The translations under genes and the position numbers were made by a program. From Plasmodium brasilianum (taxonomy: Eukaryota; Apicomplexa; Aconoidasida; Haemosporida; Plasmodiidae): a stretch of 64,000 nt of DNA. The DNA is taken from assembly GCF_023973825.1 (NCBI RefSeq), contig NC_090127.1, positions 1,336,001 to 1,400,000 on the forward strand, in the 5' to 3' direction. Numbering within the stretch: the stretch's first letter is position 1; every line of letters begins with the position of its first letter. Shown here piece after piece: positions 1 to 10,725 of this stretch. Below the pieces are notes generated by a model. It was not told the origin of the DNA. It worked only from the letters and a program-made list of their open reading frames with translations, and searched no databases.

Positions 1-269
1 TCATCGCCAAGAAATTAATATAAATATATATTTTTTGAACTAAATACATTTATACAAATATATATAATATTGTGAGCATTTTCATCTAAAAACATATCAA
101 TACGTAGAACAACATATACATGAATTTTAATATTTGAATGTTAACATCTATGGATGTAGGCGGATTAAGAAATAAATTATATAAAAAATAATGCATATTT
201 TTTAAACACATATCTGCAAAGGTATGGAACGATGACGCACATACATATATATATGTACATAAATAAATG

Positions 270-309
<40 letters not shown>

Positions 310-611
310 ATGAACATTATTACAAGCATTAACAAGTACACATGCATATATTTACGCATTTTACATAAAAAAAATATATATAATCCTAAGGTATGTTGTG
401 CTTTTTTGCACGAATTTGTTGATAATTAAAAAGAAAAAAAAAAAAGGAAAAAAGGCTTAACTCAGCCTTTTTTTTTAATTTAATAATATCTATATTCACG
501 AAAGTAATTAAATTTATGTTCCTTAAACTTAATCTTATTCCTATTCTTGTGTTTTTTTTTTTTTTTTTTTTTTTTTCATTGCGCCTGTCCCAACAAACAT
601 TAAAATGCGTT
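1..611. other. Gap downstream of CAF1; (TA)n and poly(T)
   Basis: I see no supportable gene here. The stretch lies 3' of the CAF1 stop codon and should hold its 3' UTR. It contains a (TA)n run near 272-308, a long poly(T) run near 551-576, and an inverted repeat at 448-473 that is listed separately. The short ORFs are low-complexity Tyr/Ile/Phe strings and look like chance. Confidence 0.7.
448..473. other. Perfect 10-bp inverted repeat 3' of CAF1
   Basis: Bases 448-457 (AAAAAAGGCT) and 464-473 (AGCCTTTTTT) are exact reverse complements around the 6-base spacer TAACTC. Transcribed from either strand this gives a 10-bp stem with a GGC core, flanked by more A and T. It sits about 140 bases past the CAF1 stop, so it could be a 3' UTR hairpin. 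A function in RNA end formation is inference only, because bacterial-type terminators are not known to act in parasite nuclei. Confidence 0.5.
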
Positions 612-3600
612 TCAAGTATCGTAAAAAATATTATGCTCTTTGTTTTTAAAATCATAATTAGGATAGCTATAAATATTATTATCCTGCGAAGATTCAAATG
701 ATCCAAAATTGTCTGTAATAGTATTTTTATCTAAATTATTTCCATTATATGTAAAATTTATATTCGAATCTTCCTTTTTCTCATTATACATAGGAGATAA
801 ATTATTACAATTTTTTTCGTTAAAAGAATTGTGTGTTACTTTATCAGAATAAGGTTCTGCGTATATGTTATTATAATACTGTTCATTCGGTATAATTTTA
901 ATATCACTCTCATTATTATTATTATTAAAATAAAATTTGGAACTATTTACATTATAATGATTTATATTTATTTTATTAAAGGAGTTATCATTATTCACAT
1001 AATAACTATTTACGTTCAAATTGTTCATTATGGAGTTATTTATCATGTTTATATTCTCCTTACTAATCTTCTTGCTCATAAAGTTGTCTGTTCCCAGTAT
1101 GTTCATGTTTTCGCTTATATTGGTATTACTGATACTATTATTACTTATATTATTATTATTATTGTTAATATTGTTACTGCTGTACATGTTCTTACTGTTA
1201 TTACTATTACCATTACTTCTGCTCCTAACTCTATTTGTTTTACTCAAATTCACTATGTTAACGTTGCTTATTTTATTATGTAAAGCATCAATGTGGTTAT
1301 TCACGTTTCTGTTATTCTTAACGTTTGCGGAGTAGTTCGCTCCCGAGTTCATATCTACATTATTCCCGTTGTTTGTGTAATTACTCCCGTTGTTTACATA
1401 ATTATTTCCGTAATTATTGCTGTTAATATTCATATCATTGCTAATGTCATTAATCATACCGCTATTCATACTAGTTTTACTATTAATATTATAAATCGTG
1501 CTTTCATTGTCAGATAAATTGTTATTATAATTATTTTTCAAAGTTAATTGTTGTGTGCTAGTTTTTCCGTATCCTGCTACTCTATTATAGATTTTCATAT
1601 TATCTGATTTGAAAAAGTTCATATTATTTAAGGGCGTGTTGTTGTGCGTATATTTATCATTAATAGTATTATTTTTCTTTTCATCATTTAATTGTTGATT
1701 TGTGTTTAAAGTCTTAGTATTTTCTTCTTCAACTTTGGCTACATTTGTGAAATTTCTATTAGTATTTTTTCTTTGATTATTTAAACTATAATTATTGGTA
1801 TTTCTTACATTATTATTAGTAATCTTATCGACGCTATTTTTATCATTGCTCTTGTTTTTCACGACTGTGTTATTATTCGAGTTATTGTTGTTATTGTTCC
1901 CACTGTAATTATTGGTACTTCCATTGTTGCTACTGGTGTTATCATTATTATTATTCTTCTTCTTCTTATTGTTATTACTCTCACCAATGTTTTTATTTTT
2001 ATTCTTGCTGTTCTTACTACTCTTTCCGGCATTCTTACTGTTGTTACTGTTATTATTACCATTGCTAATATTGCTATTATTATTGTTATTGCTATTATTA
2101 TTGTTATTGCTGTTATTACTGGTATTGTTATTACTGGTATTGTTGTTATTATTCTTGCTGTTATTGTGGTTGCTACTACTGCTGTTCACAAACGTGTTAT
2201 TACCTTTAGTGCAATCATTACTATTACTTTTATTCATTATATTGTTATTTTTATTATTATCTTTAACATTTATTGTGTTAATCGTGTCATTATTACTACT
2301 GTTAATCTCAGACGTTCCGTTATTATTATTGTTCACACTACTACTATTACTGTTATTATTTTTGCTGATACCATCTCTATTATTACTTTTATGATTTTTT
2401 TCATTAGAATTATTGTTAATTGCACTATTTGTACTATTCATTGCATTATGATTTTTACTGTTTTTATTTGAATTGCTAGTGTTATTCCTATTAAAGTTAG
2501 CACTTACTCTAAAATCGCTGTACTCAACTGGGGTCTTATTTGGTACGTTGTTACTATAAGCATTCATATTCACAGCATTTGCGCTATTTTTATTAATTAT
2601 ACTATTTGCATAACTTACATTGTTCATGTTCACGTAATTTAACTTGTTTATGTTCAAATTACAATTATTAGAATTTGCATTGTGCTTTGCTGTTATATTA
2701 CTCGTCGAATAATAATTATTAATATTACTATTATTAATATTACTATTATTATTACTATTATTACTATTATTAATATTACTATTATTATTACTATTATTAC
2801 TATTATTAATATTACTATTATTATTATTAATATTATTATTAATATTATTATTAATATTATGATTAATATTGTTCATAATGCACAATTTTGCCTCGTTACT
2901 ATTAATCATATTGCCAATATTACCCAAACCCATGTTATTAATATTGTTTGTACAAAACACATTCATACTTTTCATAAAGGCATTATTTTTTGTAATATCA
3001 TTATTACCATTACCACTATTACAATTATTGTTGTTCATAAGAACACTAGTTAAATTGCATGAAGGAGGTGGTGGAGGAGGTGGAGGTGGCGGAGGGGGAG
3101 GCTTCATGTTCATATTGGTAATAGCACTTTTATTTAAATTATTATTTTTATTGTCCTCTTTATAATTATTATCCTCTCTCATGGCATTCATATTTTGCAC
3201 CAAATGGTTTATATTATCACAGGTATTATTATTATTATTATTATTACTATTGTTATTATTATTACTACTACTGCTACTTTTATTAATATTACCACCATTA
3301 CTATTATTATTATTATTACTGATACCATTACTATTTACTTCATTCCTGTTTGGAGCATTCTTAATGCTTTGAATTCCACTACTCGATAAGTCATTGTGTA
3401 AGAAAATATTTTTATGATTTCCTTTAAAGTTAAGATTTGCATTTGTGGAATTTGATATAGCATTTTTATTATAATTCGTATGTGTAAGAGCATTCATTTT
3501 ATTCATCATATTTTTGTTCATATTATTTTTGTTGTTACCTATACTACTACTGTTATTATTACTAATACTTATATTATCTAAACTTTTATCTGCTTCAAAA

Positions 3601-6600
3601 TCTTCTATACTATTTCTATCATTTATTAGATTTAGATTGGTTGAAAAATTGCCAAAGGAGTTGTATCTATTTTGTAAGTAATAATAGTTATTATTGTTTA
3701 TATTATTAGTAGTACTGTTATTTACTTGATTGTTTGCACTATTTGTATGATTAGAATTATTTGAATTGTTCGAATTATTTGCAAGGTTATATGTGCTAAA
3801 ATTTACATTAATCAAATATATGTTGTTATTCTTCCCATGCCCATATCCGTTGCTATTGTTATTATCATTGCTATTATTGTTATTATTACTACGTGCATTA
3901 CCGCAATTGCTACAATTAATATTAGATCCATAGATATTGTTTCCGACTCCAGGATTTCGAGCCAAGATGCTACAGTTCGATTCATATATGATACCTTTGT
4001 TTTTATTTACTTTACTCTCATCTGCTTTGTTTGAGTTATTCATGTTATCCTTTTGCAAAAGATTTAATTCATTCACATTGCTGAAGCTATTACTAAGGTT
4101 GTTCTTATGACTGTTATTGCTATTACTATTATTTATGTTGTTATTTTTGTTTGTATTTGTATTGTTGTTACTTCCTTGCGGTGAATTTACACTACTTAAA
4201 TTCATATTTCGAGAACTATTAATATTCCTCAACTCTCCAAACATGTTATTTATATTCATATTACTGTTCAAACCGTTTAAGGAATTGTTATTATTTAAAT
4301 TATTCATACTCATGCTATTCAAACTCATGTTGTTATTTAGGCTAGGAAGACCCATATTGTTATTATTATTATTATTACTGTTATTATTATTACTACTAAT
4401 ATTACTGATATTATTATTACTACTAATATTACTGATATTATTATTATTGTTATTATTTAAATTTATTTTAATATTCAAGTTGCTCATACTAGCACTATTA
4501 TTTATGTGCATATTGTTACTTAAATTATTTATATTCAAATCGTCATTTACACTGTTTATATTGCTTAAATTCATATTATTATTTATGCTATTCATACTAT
4601 TTAAGTTGCTTAAGCTAACAGAATTGTTCATACTATCAATATTCGCACTGCTTATACTATTAATATTGGCATTGCTTAAATTCACCATACTCGTATTTGG
4701 ATTGGTCATATTACGACTTATAATGCCTCCATTGATATTTCTGAAATTCTCGATGCTTACACTGCTTAGTTCCTTTCTCAAATTATTGCATGCGTTCTTT
4801 GAAATATCGTTAAAGATAGTGTTCATTAATTTAGGATTGTTTGTACTGTTTTTATTAGCACTTCCTGCAACAAGATTCATGCACTCGCTCGAATTATTAT
4901 TTTTGATGTTGTTCATGTTATTATTAATGTTGTTTATCATGTTGTTGTTGTTAATCACGTTGTTGTTGTTACTCTTGTTCTTACTCTTGCTACAGCTACT
5001 ATTTCCGTTGTCCACTGCACTGTTATTGCCCCAATTATGATTCCTACTGTTATTACTGTTATTGTTACCATTGCAAATTCCCTTATTAATACCATTACTA
5101 TTTACATTATTATCGCTAATCTTGTTATTTACAAATGAACTACTAGTCATGGGAATAAGTAAATTTTTATTTCCGGAACATAATGCCTCAGGGGAATACT
5201 TACCGTTGCAAAAATTGTGGATGTTATTATTGTCACTATTGCTATTATTATTATAATTATTATTAAAATTATTATTAAAATTATTATTATTATTATTATT
5301 AAAATTATTATTATTAATATTATTATTATTAATATTATTATTAATATTATTATTAATATTATTATTATTAATATTATTATTAATATTATTATTAATATTA
5401 TTATTAATGTATGGGTTGGCACTAATGCTATTTCCTGAACCCATAATATTGTTTACACTTGTAAAATTATTGTAACTATTTTCATTTATATCTTCATATA
5501 AATTGTGCAACAAGTCTCTTTTAACATGCCCTCTTACAACGTCTTTACTAAATGTTATAGGATACTCTTTATTCTCCATATAATTGCTTAGTATGTTACT
5601 GTTCTGGGTGCTTAACAAGTTATTCTTCCCCTCTAAGTAAATGTTAATATCGCGATTACCACAGTGGTTACTACTTCGGTTACTACTGTCGTTGTTCATG
5701 TCACTACTGCCATCGGTCAGAACATGATATCTGCCGTAGTTTCCGCTATGATTGTTATTCTTCACATAACCAATATTTCCATTAGATTTATGCGAACTCT
5801 CTTCAAACTTCGGGTTATAATTCTTAACTGTTGGGCCCAGTCCGTATATAATACCTGAATACTTTTTATCATCTATTTTATTATCAAAATATAATTCCAT
5901 TAATTTAAAAAATGTTTTACATGTAACTAAGGAATCAGAACCTGCTTGGTGTTGCCTTCCTATTCTTTTAACACTTAATATTTCACTAATTTTTTGCAAA
6001 GAATATGTTCGACTCAATTGCTTAATATTAAGATTTAATAATAAATATTTTATATCATAAAGTGATGGGAAAAAATCATTTAATAAATCGAAAAAAGCAA
6101 TTTCATTATGCGGTAATGCACAACATGTTAATATTTTTAATAAATATGCAAAATCATAACACCCATGAAATGAGATCCATTTGACATCTTCATTCATAAC
6201 TAAGCCTGATGACATAATTACTTCTCCAAAATGTAATAATTCTATACCTAATGACTGATGTTTTTCAAAATTAATTCCACTTAATTTTAAAAAATCAATA
6301 GAATTCTGAGCATACATATCACTCTCAAGGTCAAATTTAAAATTAAATTGCCATGTCGACACTTTCGGCATTTCTCCTCTTCCATTAGAAAAGGTTACAC
6401 CTAACTGTATAACTTTTAACAAATCTACATTACATTTTATTGTTTGATAATTATAATCTATAATATTTCCTGTTGGTCTTGCAACAATACCTGGAAATTC
6501 TGTATCAATAGCAACATAGGGATGATTTTCAACTACATCCCTTATTCTTTCAAATTCCTCCTCTAAATTATTTGCCCATACATCTACTATTTTTGTTCTC

Positions 6601-6608
6601 TCATCCAT
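612..6608 (-). CDS. CAF1: CCR4-associated factor 1 (CAF1) deadenylase
   Basis: Catalytic 3'-5' exoribonuclease of the CCR4-NOT complex, which shortens mRNA poly(A) tails in the cytoplasm. It is a single exon of 1998 codons. The nuclease domain fills the first ~245 residues and keeps the full DEDD(h) set: D35 and E37 in AIDTEFPG, D152 in HGCYDFAYLL, and H220 and D225 in RQHQAGSDSL. The rest, over 1700 residues, is Asn-rich low complexity with short NNI/NNN repeats and a run of 13 prolines near genomic 3062-3100. Most CAF1 proteins are only about 290 residues; the long Plasmodium tail is known for this gene in P. falciparum. The start is the first Met, directly before the conserved domain. The C-terminal tail shows no recognisable domain. 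The family call is firm. Confidence 0.96.
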   Translation of the reverse strand: MDERTKIVDVWANNLEEEFERIRDVVENHPYVAIDTEFPGIVARPTGNIIDYNYQTIKCNVDLLKVIQLGVTFSNGRGEMPKVSTWQFNFKFDLESDMYAQNSIDFLKLSGINFEKHQSLGIELLHFGEVIMSSGLVMNEDVKWISFHGCYDFAYLLKILTCCALPHNEIAFFDLLNDFFPSLYDIKYLLLNLNIKQLSRTYSLQKISEILSVKRIGRQHQAGSDSLVTCKTFFKLMELYFDNKIDDKKYSGIIYGLGPTVKNYNPKFEESSHKSNGNIGYVKNNNHSGNYGRYHVLTDGSSDMNNDSSNRSSNHCGNRDINIYLEGKNNLLSTQNSNILSNYMENKEYPITFSKDVVRGHVKRDLLHNLYEDINENSYNNFTSVNNIMGSGNSISANPYINNNINNNINNNINNNNINNNINNNINNNNINNNNFNNNNNNNFNNNFNNNYNNNSNSDNNNIHNFCNGKYSPEALCSGNKNLLIPMTSSSFVNNKISDNNVNSNGINKGICNGNNNSNNSRNHNWGNNSAVDNGNSSCSKSKNKSNNNNVINNNNMINNINNNMNNIKNNNSSECMNLVAGSANKNSTNNPKLMNTIFNDISKNACNNLRKELSSVSIENFRNINGGIISRNMTNPNTSMVNLSNANINSISSANIDSMNNSVSLSNLNSMNSINNNMNLSNINSVNDDLNINNLSNNMHINNSASMSNLNIKINLNNNNNNNISNISSNNNISNISSNNNNSNNNNNNNMGLPSLNNNMSLNSMSMNNLNNNNSLNGLNSNMNINNMFGELRNINSSRNMNLSSVNSPQGSNNNTNTNKNNNINNSNSNNSHKNNLSNSFSNVNELNLLQKDNMNNSNKADESKVNKNKGIIYESNCSILARNPGVGNNIYGSNINCSNCGNARSNNNNNSNDNNNSNGYGHGKNNNIYLINVNFSTYNLANNSNNSNNSNHTNSANNQVNNSTTNNINNNNYYYLQNRYNSFGNFSTNLNLINDRNSIEDFEADKSLDNISISNNNSSSIGNNKNNMNKNMMNKMNALTHTNYNKNAISNSTNANLNFKGNHKNIFLHNDLSSSGIQSIKNAPNRNEVNSNGISNNNNNSNGGNINKSSSSSNNNNNSNNNNNNNTCDNINHLVQNMNAMREDNNYKEDNKNNNLNKSAITNMNMKPPPPPPPPPPPPPSCNLTSVLMNNNNCNSGNGNNDITKNNAFMKSMNVFCTNNINNMGLGNIGNMINSNEAKLCIMNNINHNINNNINNNINNNNSNINNSNNSNNNSNINNSNNSNNNSNINNSNINNYYSTSNITAKHNANSNNCNLNINKLNYVNMNNVSYANSIINKNSANAVNMNAYSNNVPNKTPVEYSDFRVSANFNRNNTSNSNKNSKNHNAMNSTNSAINNNSNEKNHKSNNRDGISKNNNSNSSSVNNNNNGTSEINSSNNDTINTINVKDNNKNNNIMNKSNSNDCTKGNNTFVNSSSSNHNNSKNNNNNTSNNNTSNNSNNNNNSNNNNNSNISNGNNNSNNSKNAGKSSKNSKNKNKNIGESNNNKKKKNNNNDNTSSNNGSTNNYSGNNNNNNSNNNTVVKNKSNDKNSVDKITNNNVRNTNNYSLNNQRKNTNRNFTNVAKVEEENTKTLNTNQQLNDEKKNNTINDKYTHNNTPLNNMNFFKSDNMKIYNRVAGYGKTSTQQLTLKNNYNNNLSDNESTIYNINSKTSMNSGMINDISNDMNINSNNYGNNYVNNGSNYTNNGNNVDMNSGANYSANVKNNRNVNNHIDALHNKISNVNIVNLSKTNRVRSRSNGNSNNSKNMYSSNNINNNNNNISNNSISNTNISENMNILGTDNFMSKKISKENINMINNSIMNNLNVNSYYVNNDNSFNKININHYNVNSSKFYFNNNNNESDIKIIPNEQYYNNIYAEPYSDKVTHNSFNEKNCNNLSPMYNEKKEDSNINFTYNGNNLDKNTITDNFGSFESSQDNNIYSYPNYDFKNKEHNIFYDT
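3062..3104 (-). repeat. GC-rich poly-proline tract inside CAF1
   Basis: On the plus strand this is a GGA/GGT/GGC-type purine-rich stretch that encodes 13 consecutive prolines in CAF1. It stands out as one of the few G+C-rich patches in the window. Codons are mixed (CCA, CCT, CCC, CCG) instead of one repeated triplet. This argues for selection on the proline run, and not for simple triplet slippage. Poly-Pro can bind profilin, SH3, WW or EVH1 modules, but no partner can be named from sequence. Confidence 0.7.
5250..5408 (-). repeat. ATT/AAT triplet microsatellite coding NNNI repeats
   Basis: Within the CAF1 ORF the plus strand runs as ATT and AAT triplets for about 160 bases. This encodes NNNINNNI-type repeats in the protein. 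It lies roughly 170 codons after the end of the nuclease domain. It is likely polymorphic in length between isolates by replication slippage. Confidence 0.8.
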
Positions 6609-9600
6609 GTATGAAATTCAATTTCTATATCTTATGCACTTACGATATTACAATAGTTGTTTGTTCTTTTTTTTTTTTTTTTGCATACTATATATGTATA
6701 TTTTCTTCTTTATTTTTATCATATATGTAACACATTTATCAATTTTATTTTCTCATTTTTGTAACATATACATATATATATATATATATTCAACACATAA
6801 ATGGGTACCCCCTTATTTAAAATATGTAAAAAATATATTTCCTCTTTTTTTTCTTCTTATAATCTTTCGGCATACATTAAATGATCATCTTTTTTTCACT
6901 AATAAAGAAAAATAAAAAAATTCTTTTATTCCCTTCAGCTTCTTCAATTGTGTTCTCCTTCTGCTTCCTTTTTTTTTTTTCCACTTAATTATTATAAACA
7001 ATTCGCAAATTTAAAAAAAATCAAAGTACAAAAAATATTAACTTTTTTTTTTTTTTTTTTCTTGTCCTAAATTTGGCACATTCAAAAACTTATTAAAAAT
7101 GTTCGCTTCAAAAAAAAAAAAAAAAAAAAAAAAAATTTAAATAGTCTTAATTTACTAAAAAAATAAAAACATAATAAGAAAAGCATTTCAAATTGTATCA
7201 CCGAACAATTCTCCATGCATGTACTAATATACACAACCATGTATATTAAATGTTTTTTTTTTTTTTTTTGATAAAAATTTTCTAAAATGCTATTAGTAAA
7301 TAGCTAAAATTATCTTATTTTTTTATAAAGTTAAAAAATGCACAAGAAAAGTTAACAAAATTGAAACTATGTAATGCATTATAAAAGCAATGTTAACAAC
7401 AAGTGTTCATTGTGTAAACATGTGTACATATGTGCAAAAATGTATATGTATATGTAGTATATATATGTACATATATACATCATAATATTCAAAATATAAT
7501 AAAAAGTATGTCATATTTTAACAACCATTTTTCTTTCTTTTTCTAATACTTCTAAAAAATCCAATAATTTATTTATAAAATTGCCTTGTTTTTACAAAAT
7601 CTTTTATTTTATAGTTTTTTATTAAATAACATAACCTAAAAATAATTTAAACCAAAAAACGTATTTTTTCCCATAACGAATATGTAAATTATAAATTGTA
7701 AAAACAAAGCGTTCCAAGTTTAGGTATAAATATCTTCATAAATTATATATGTTTTTATTGTAAGTACAAACATATATAATTATATACGTAAAAATTTACA
7801 TAATTATAAAACATAAAATATAAAAGTATATACATATATAATTTAGAAGTTGTCAAAACATTTATAAGGATTACTTTTATATATACTTCGTTGCAATTAA
7901 TATATTGTTATTTCATCATTTAATGTTTTCTTTCGTTTTATGTTAATATATTTTTAACTTACGTAAAAAATTAAACAAAAAATACAATCATTTGGGGTAT
8001 AATGATCAACTTTTATATATCTTTTAATTCATGATTTTTATATAAATAGCGAAATGAAAAATATATATATATACAATATATTTGTATAGTTTAAAATTTA
8101 TATATATACAAAACTTTTTTTTTCTTTTTTTTTTTTAAAATGGCAAAAAAAAAAAAGAGTTAGCTTCATTTTATATATATATAAATATCATCATTTTTAT
8201 TCATCCAAGAATTATAAGAATAAAAATTTAAAAATGTTATATAATTATATATATAATAATATAAATGTTTTTCAAAAATAGAATAGTATAATTATATATT
8301 ATTCTATTGTTATAATGTATGAATATTGTATGTAATATTACTATGTAAATAATATATTATATAATTTATTTCATGTGTTGTTTTATTTTAAGCATTAAAA
8401 TATATACATTTATATAAAAATGTCTGTTTATCAGTATATATATATATATATATATATATACAATTATAAATGTAAGTTCACATTTTTTTTGTTATATCTC
8501 ACATAAAAATATTTCATAAAAATTGTTTTATCTTTATTTTTGCATTGCTATATATATAAACACATCTAAAAATGTTTAAAGAATTGTTAGTAATGTATGA
8601 ATAAAGTATATAATTTTATATATATATATATATATTTTTTTTTTTTTGATAAAAGATATATTATTGCATTATTACATTAATAAAGTAAAAACAATTAATA
8701 AATGAAGTAAAATAAGATAATATAAAGTAAAACGTACGTATAAGAAAAATATTTTTTAATTTTTATTAAAAAAACTTTATATTTTTACTTTTTCATTTTT
8801 TCTTTATACACATAAGATATGCCATAACAAAATTAAGAACATGGCTTTACCTTAATTTGTTTCTTTATTAACTCAATTTCTTAAACTAATATACCATTAG
8901 TATAACCTAAAATTGCCATTTTTATATATATAAAATGTATTCTACTTTTCTGCTATTATTTTGTGTTATTATAGGGATTTCAGAATATATGTATACCCTT
9001 ATTTTCCTCGTTTTTGTTCTTTTTTTTTGTATTGTGGAATGACAAACTTGTATGTAATTAATAGCGTTATCTAATGCTGGAAAACATATAAAAAAAAAAA
9101 AACATAGCTCAACACAAAAGATAAAAAAAGAAAGGAACATAATTTTTCTTTTTCCATATATATGTATATATATCACGTTCATATACATAATTATACGATT
9201 ACTACAAGAATTTAAATGTTTTTATTTCATAGTGTAACCTTTTCTAAATATACATATTTGTATTGCCTTATATGGAATTTCTAAGTTAATATACATATAT
9301 ATATATATGAATGTATACATATATATTTATAGCAATGAGAAAACATGGGAAATATATTCAAAGGAAAGTACCCATCTAATCCTAAATATTATTTTGCTCA
9401 CAAATTTTCAGCCAACAAATATTATGATTGTACGACAAAATAACATATGCATAAACAAAGAAAAGCTATTACGAAAATATAAAGAGGTGGTAGCATAAGA
9501 GAAAATAAGAACTCAAAAAAAGTGGAATAGAACAAAAAAGTTGATTTTTGTTTAATTAATTTTCATTTATTTCTTTTAATAAATACTAAGCTTTAAAAAA

Positions 9601-10725
9601 AAAAAATGAAAGTCCATATATGTTATTAAAATTGAAAATTGGTCTTTTTTATTTATCGTATAACTAGTTATAAAAATGTGTATAATAAATAAAAATCTTT
9701 TAATATAAATATTAATTTTAAATGAAAAAGAAAAGGAAAAGAAAAAGAATTAAAATATTTATTCTTGTAATTAGAAATACATTTATATTTCTAAACACGC
9801 ATATATATTTATATATATTCAAAACTTTAAGGGTTCTTTTCTTACATATGTGTATAACTACGATCATAGTTAATACTCCTCCTTCTTTTATTAGTAGTTA
9901 AAAGAAGCTCATATAATTATTTCTACAATGAAATTTTGATATATATATATATATATAAACTTATACGTGTATGCGCAGGCGAACATATTTCAGACATGTA
10001 GTGAATGTTTTAATTGAAAATTTTTTGTATATGATAGACCTCCTCTTATTGCTTATTAACTTGGCAGACGGTGAATTTTACTTTAATATATATACGGCTT
10101 ATTATTTAATTTTTTTTTTTTTTTCCTATTACAATTTGAGTTTAATTCTCCGTTTATGTAACTATTCATGTACATTATAGTGTCACATGATCAAATAAAT
10201 TTTTCCTTTCCGTTTGATAATTTTTTCTTCAGATATATTTATTTTGAGTAGACAACTATTATAGGTGAACATATTAAATATACAATTACTTTTATTTATG
10301 TGAAAGATATAAATTTTCTTTATTTTTTTTTTAAAATTATTTAAATGTTTGTAATATAGGAGAAAAAAAAAATTTATTTCATAAAGGCTTCAAACTATTA
10401 AATTTTAGCAACCATTTATTAGGATTATTACTCGTATTTTTCTATCCTGAAATGTAGTTGCATAAATATATAAAATAAGGGCCAAAAAAAAAAAAAATTA
10501 ATTTGCATTTTGTGTACATATACATACACGAACGGGGAAAATACACTTAAATGGATATAAATGTACATATATATATATATATATAAATATTTGTCATTAA
10601 AAAAAGGGAGCAAATTTATTAAAAAAAAAGTGCTAATTATACTGCCTCTTCCACAAATATACAAGTGTGTTTTAAGTACAACTTTGAACACGTTAAACGT
10701 TGTGTCCTTTAATTAATTTTTATAA
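6609..10725. other. 4.1 kb intergenic region, CAF1 to EMC1
   Basis: This should hold the CAF1 promoter and 5' UTR next to 6609 and the EMC1 3' UTR next to 10725. Most of it is simple AT sequence, with poly(A) or poly(T) runs near 7042-7060, 7110-7134 and 8635-8648, and a (TA)n run near 8436-8461. The segment 9330-10050 is less AT-rich and contains short coding-like stretches with splice-like borders, listed separately as a doubtful gene. No RNA gene was recognised. Confidence 0.6.
9349..10010 (+). other. Doubtful small spliced gene
   Basis: An ORF starting ATG at 9349 begins MGNIFKGKYPSNPKYYF and runs 32 codons, with a less AT-rich, protein-like composition. A further coding-like stretch follows an acceptor-like TTTTATTAG ending at 9897, reading VKRSSYNYFYNEIL in the phase that would join a donor-like GTACGA near 9441. 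Another (RTYFRHVVNVLIEN) follows an acceptor-like CAG near 9979. I cannot settle one exon model and recognise no family. The initial MGN would fit N-myristoylation if real. Chance ORFs in a gap are an equal possibility. Confidence 0.2.

Noticed and set aside
831..5438. Many plus-strand ORFs rich in Ile, Leu and Val (for example 1912-2394 and 4117-5040) over CAF1
   Set aside because: They are antisense shadows of AAT/AAC Asn repeats in the CAF1 coding strand; composition is repetitive and no family is recognisable.
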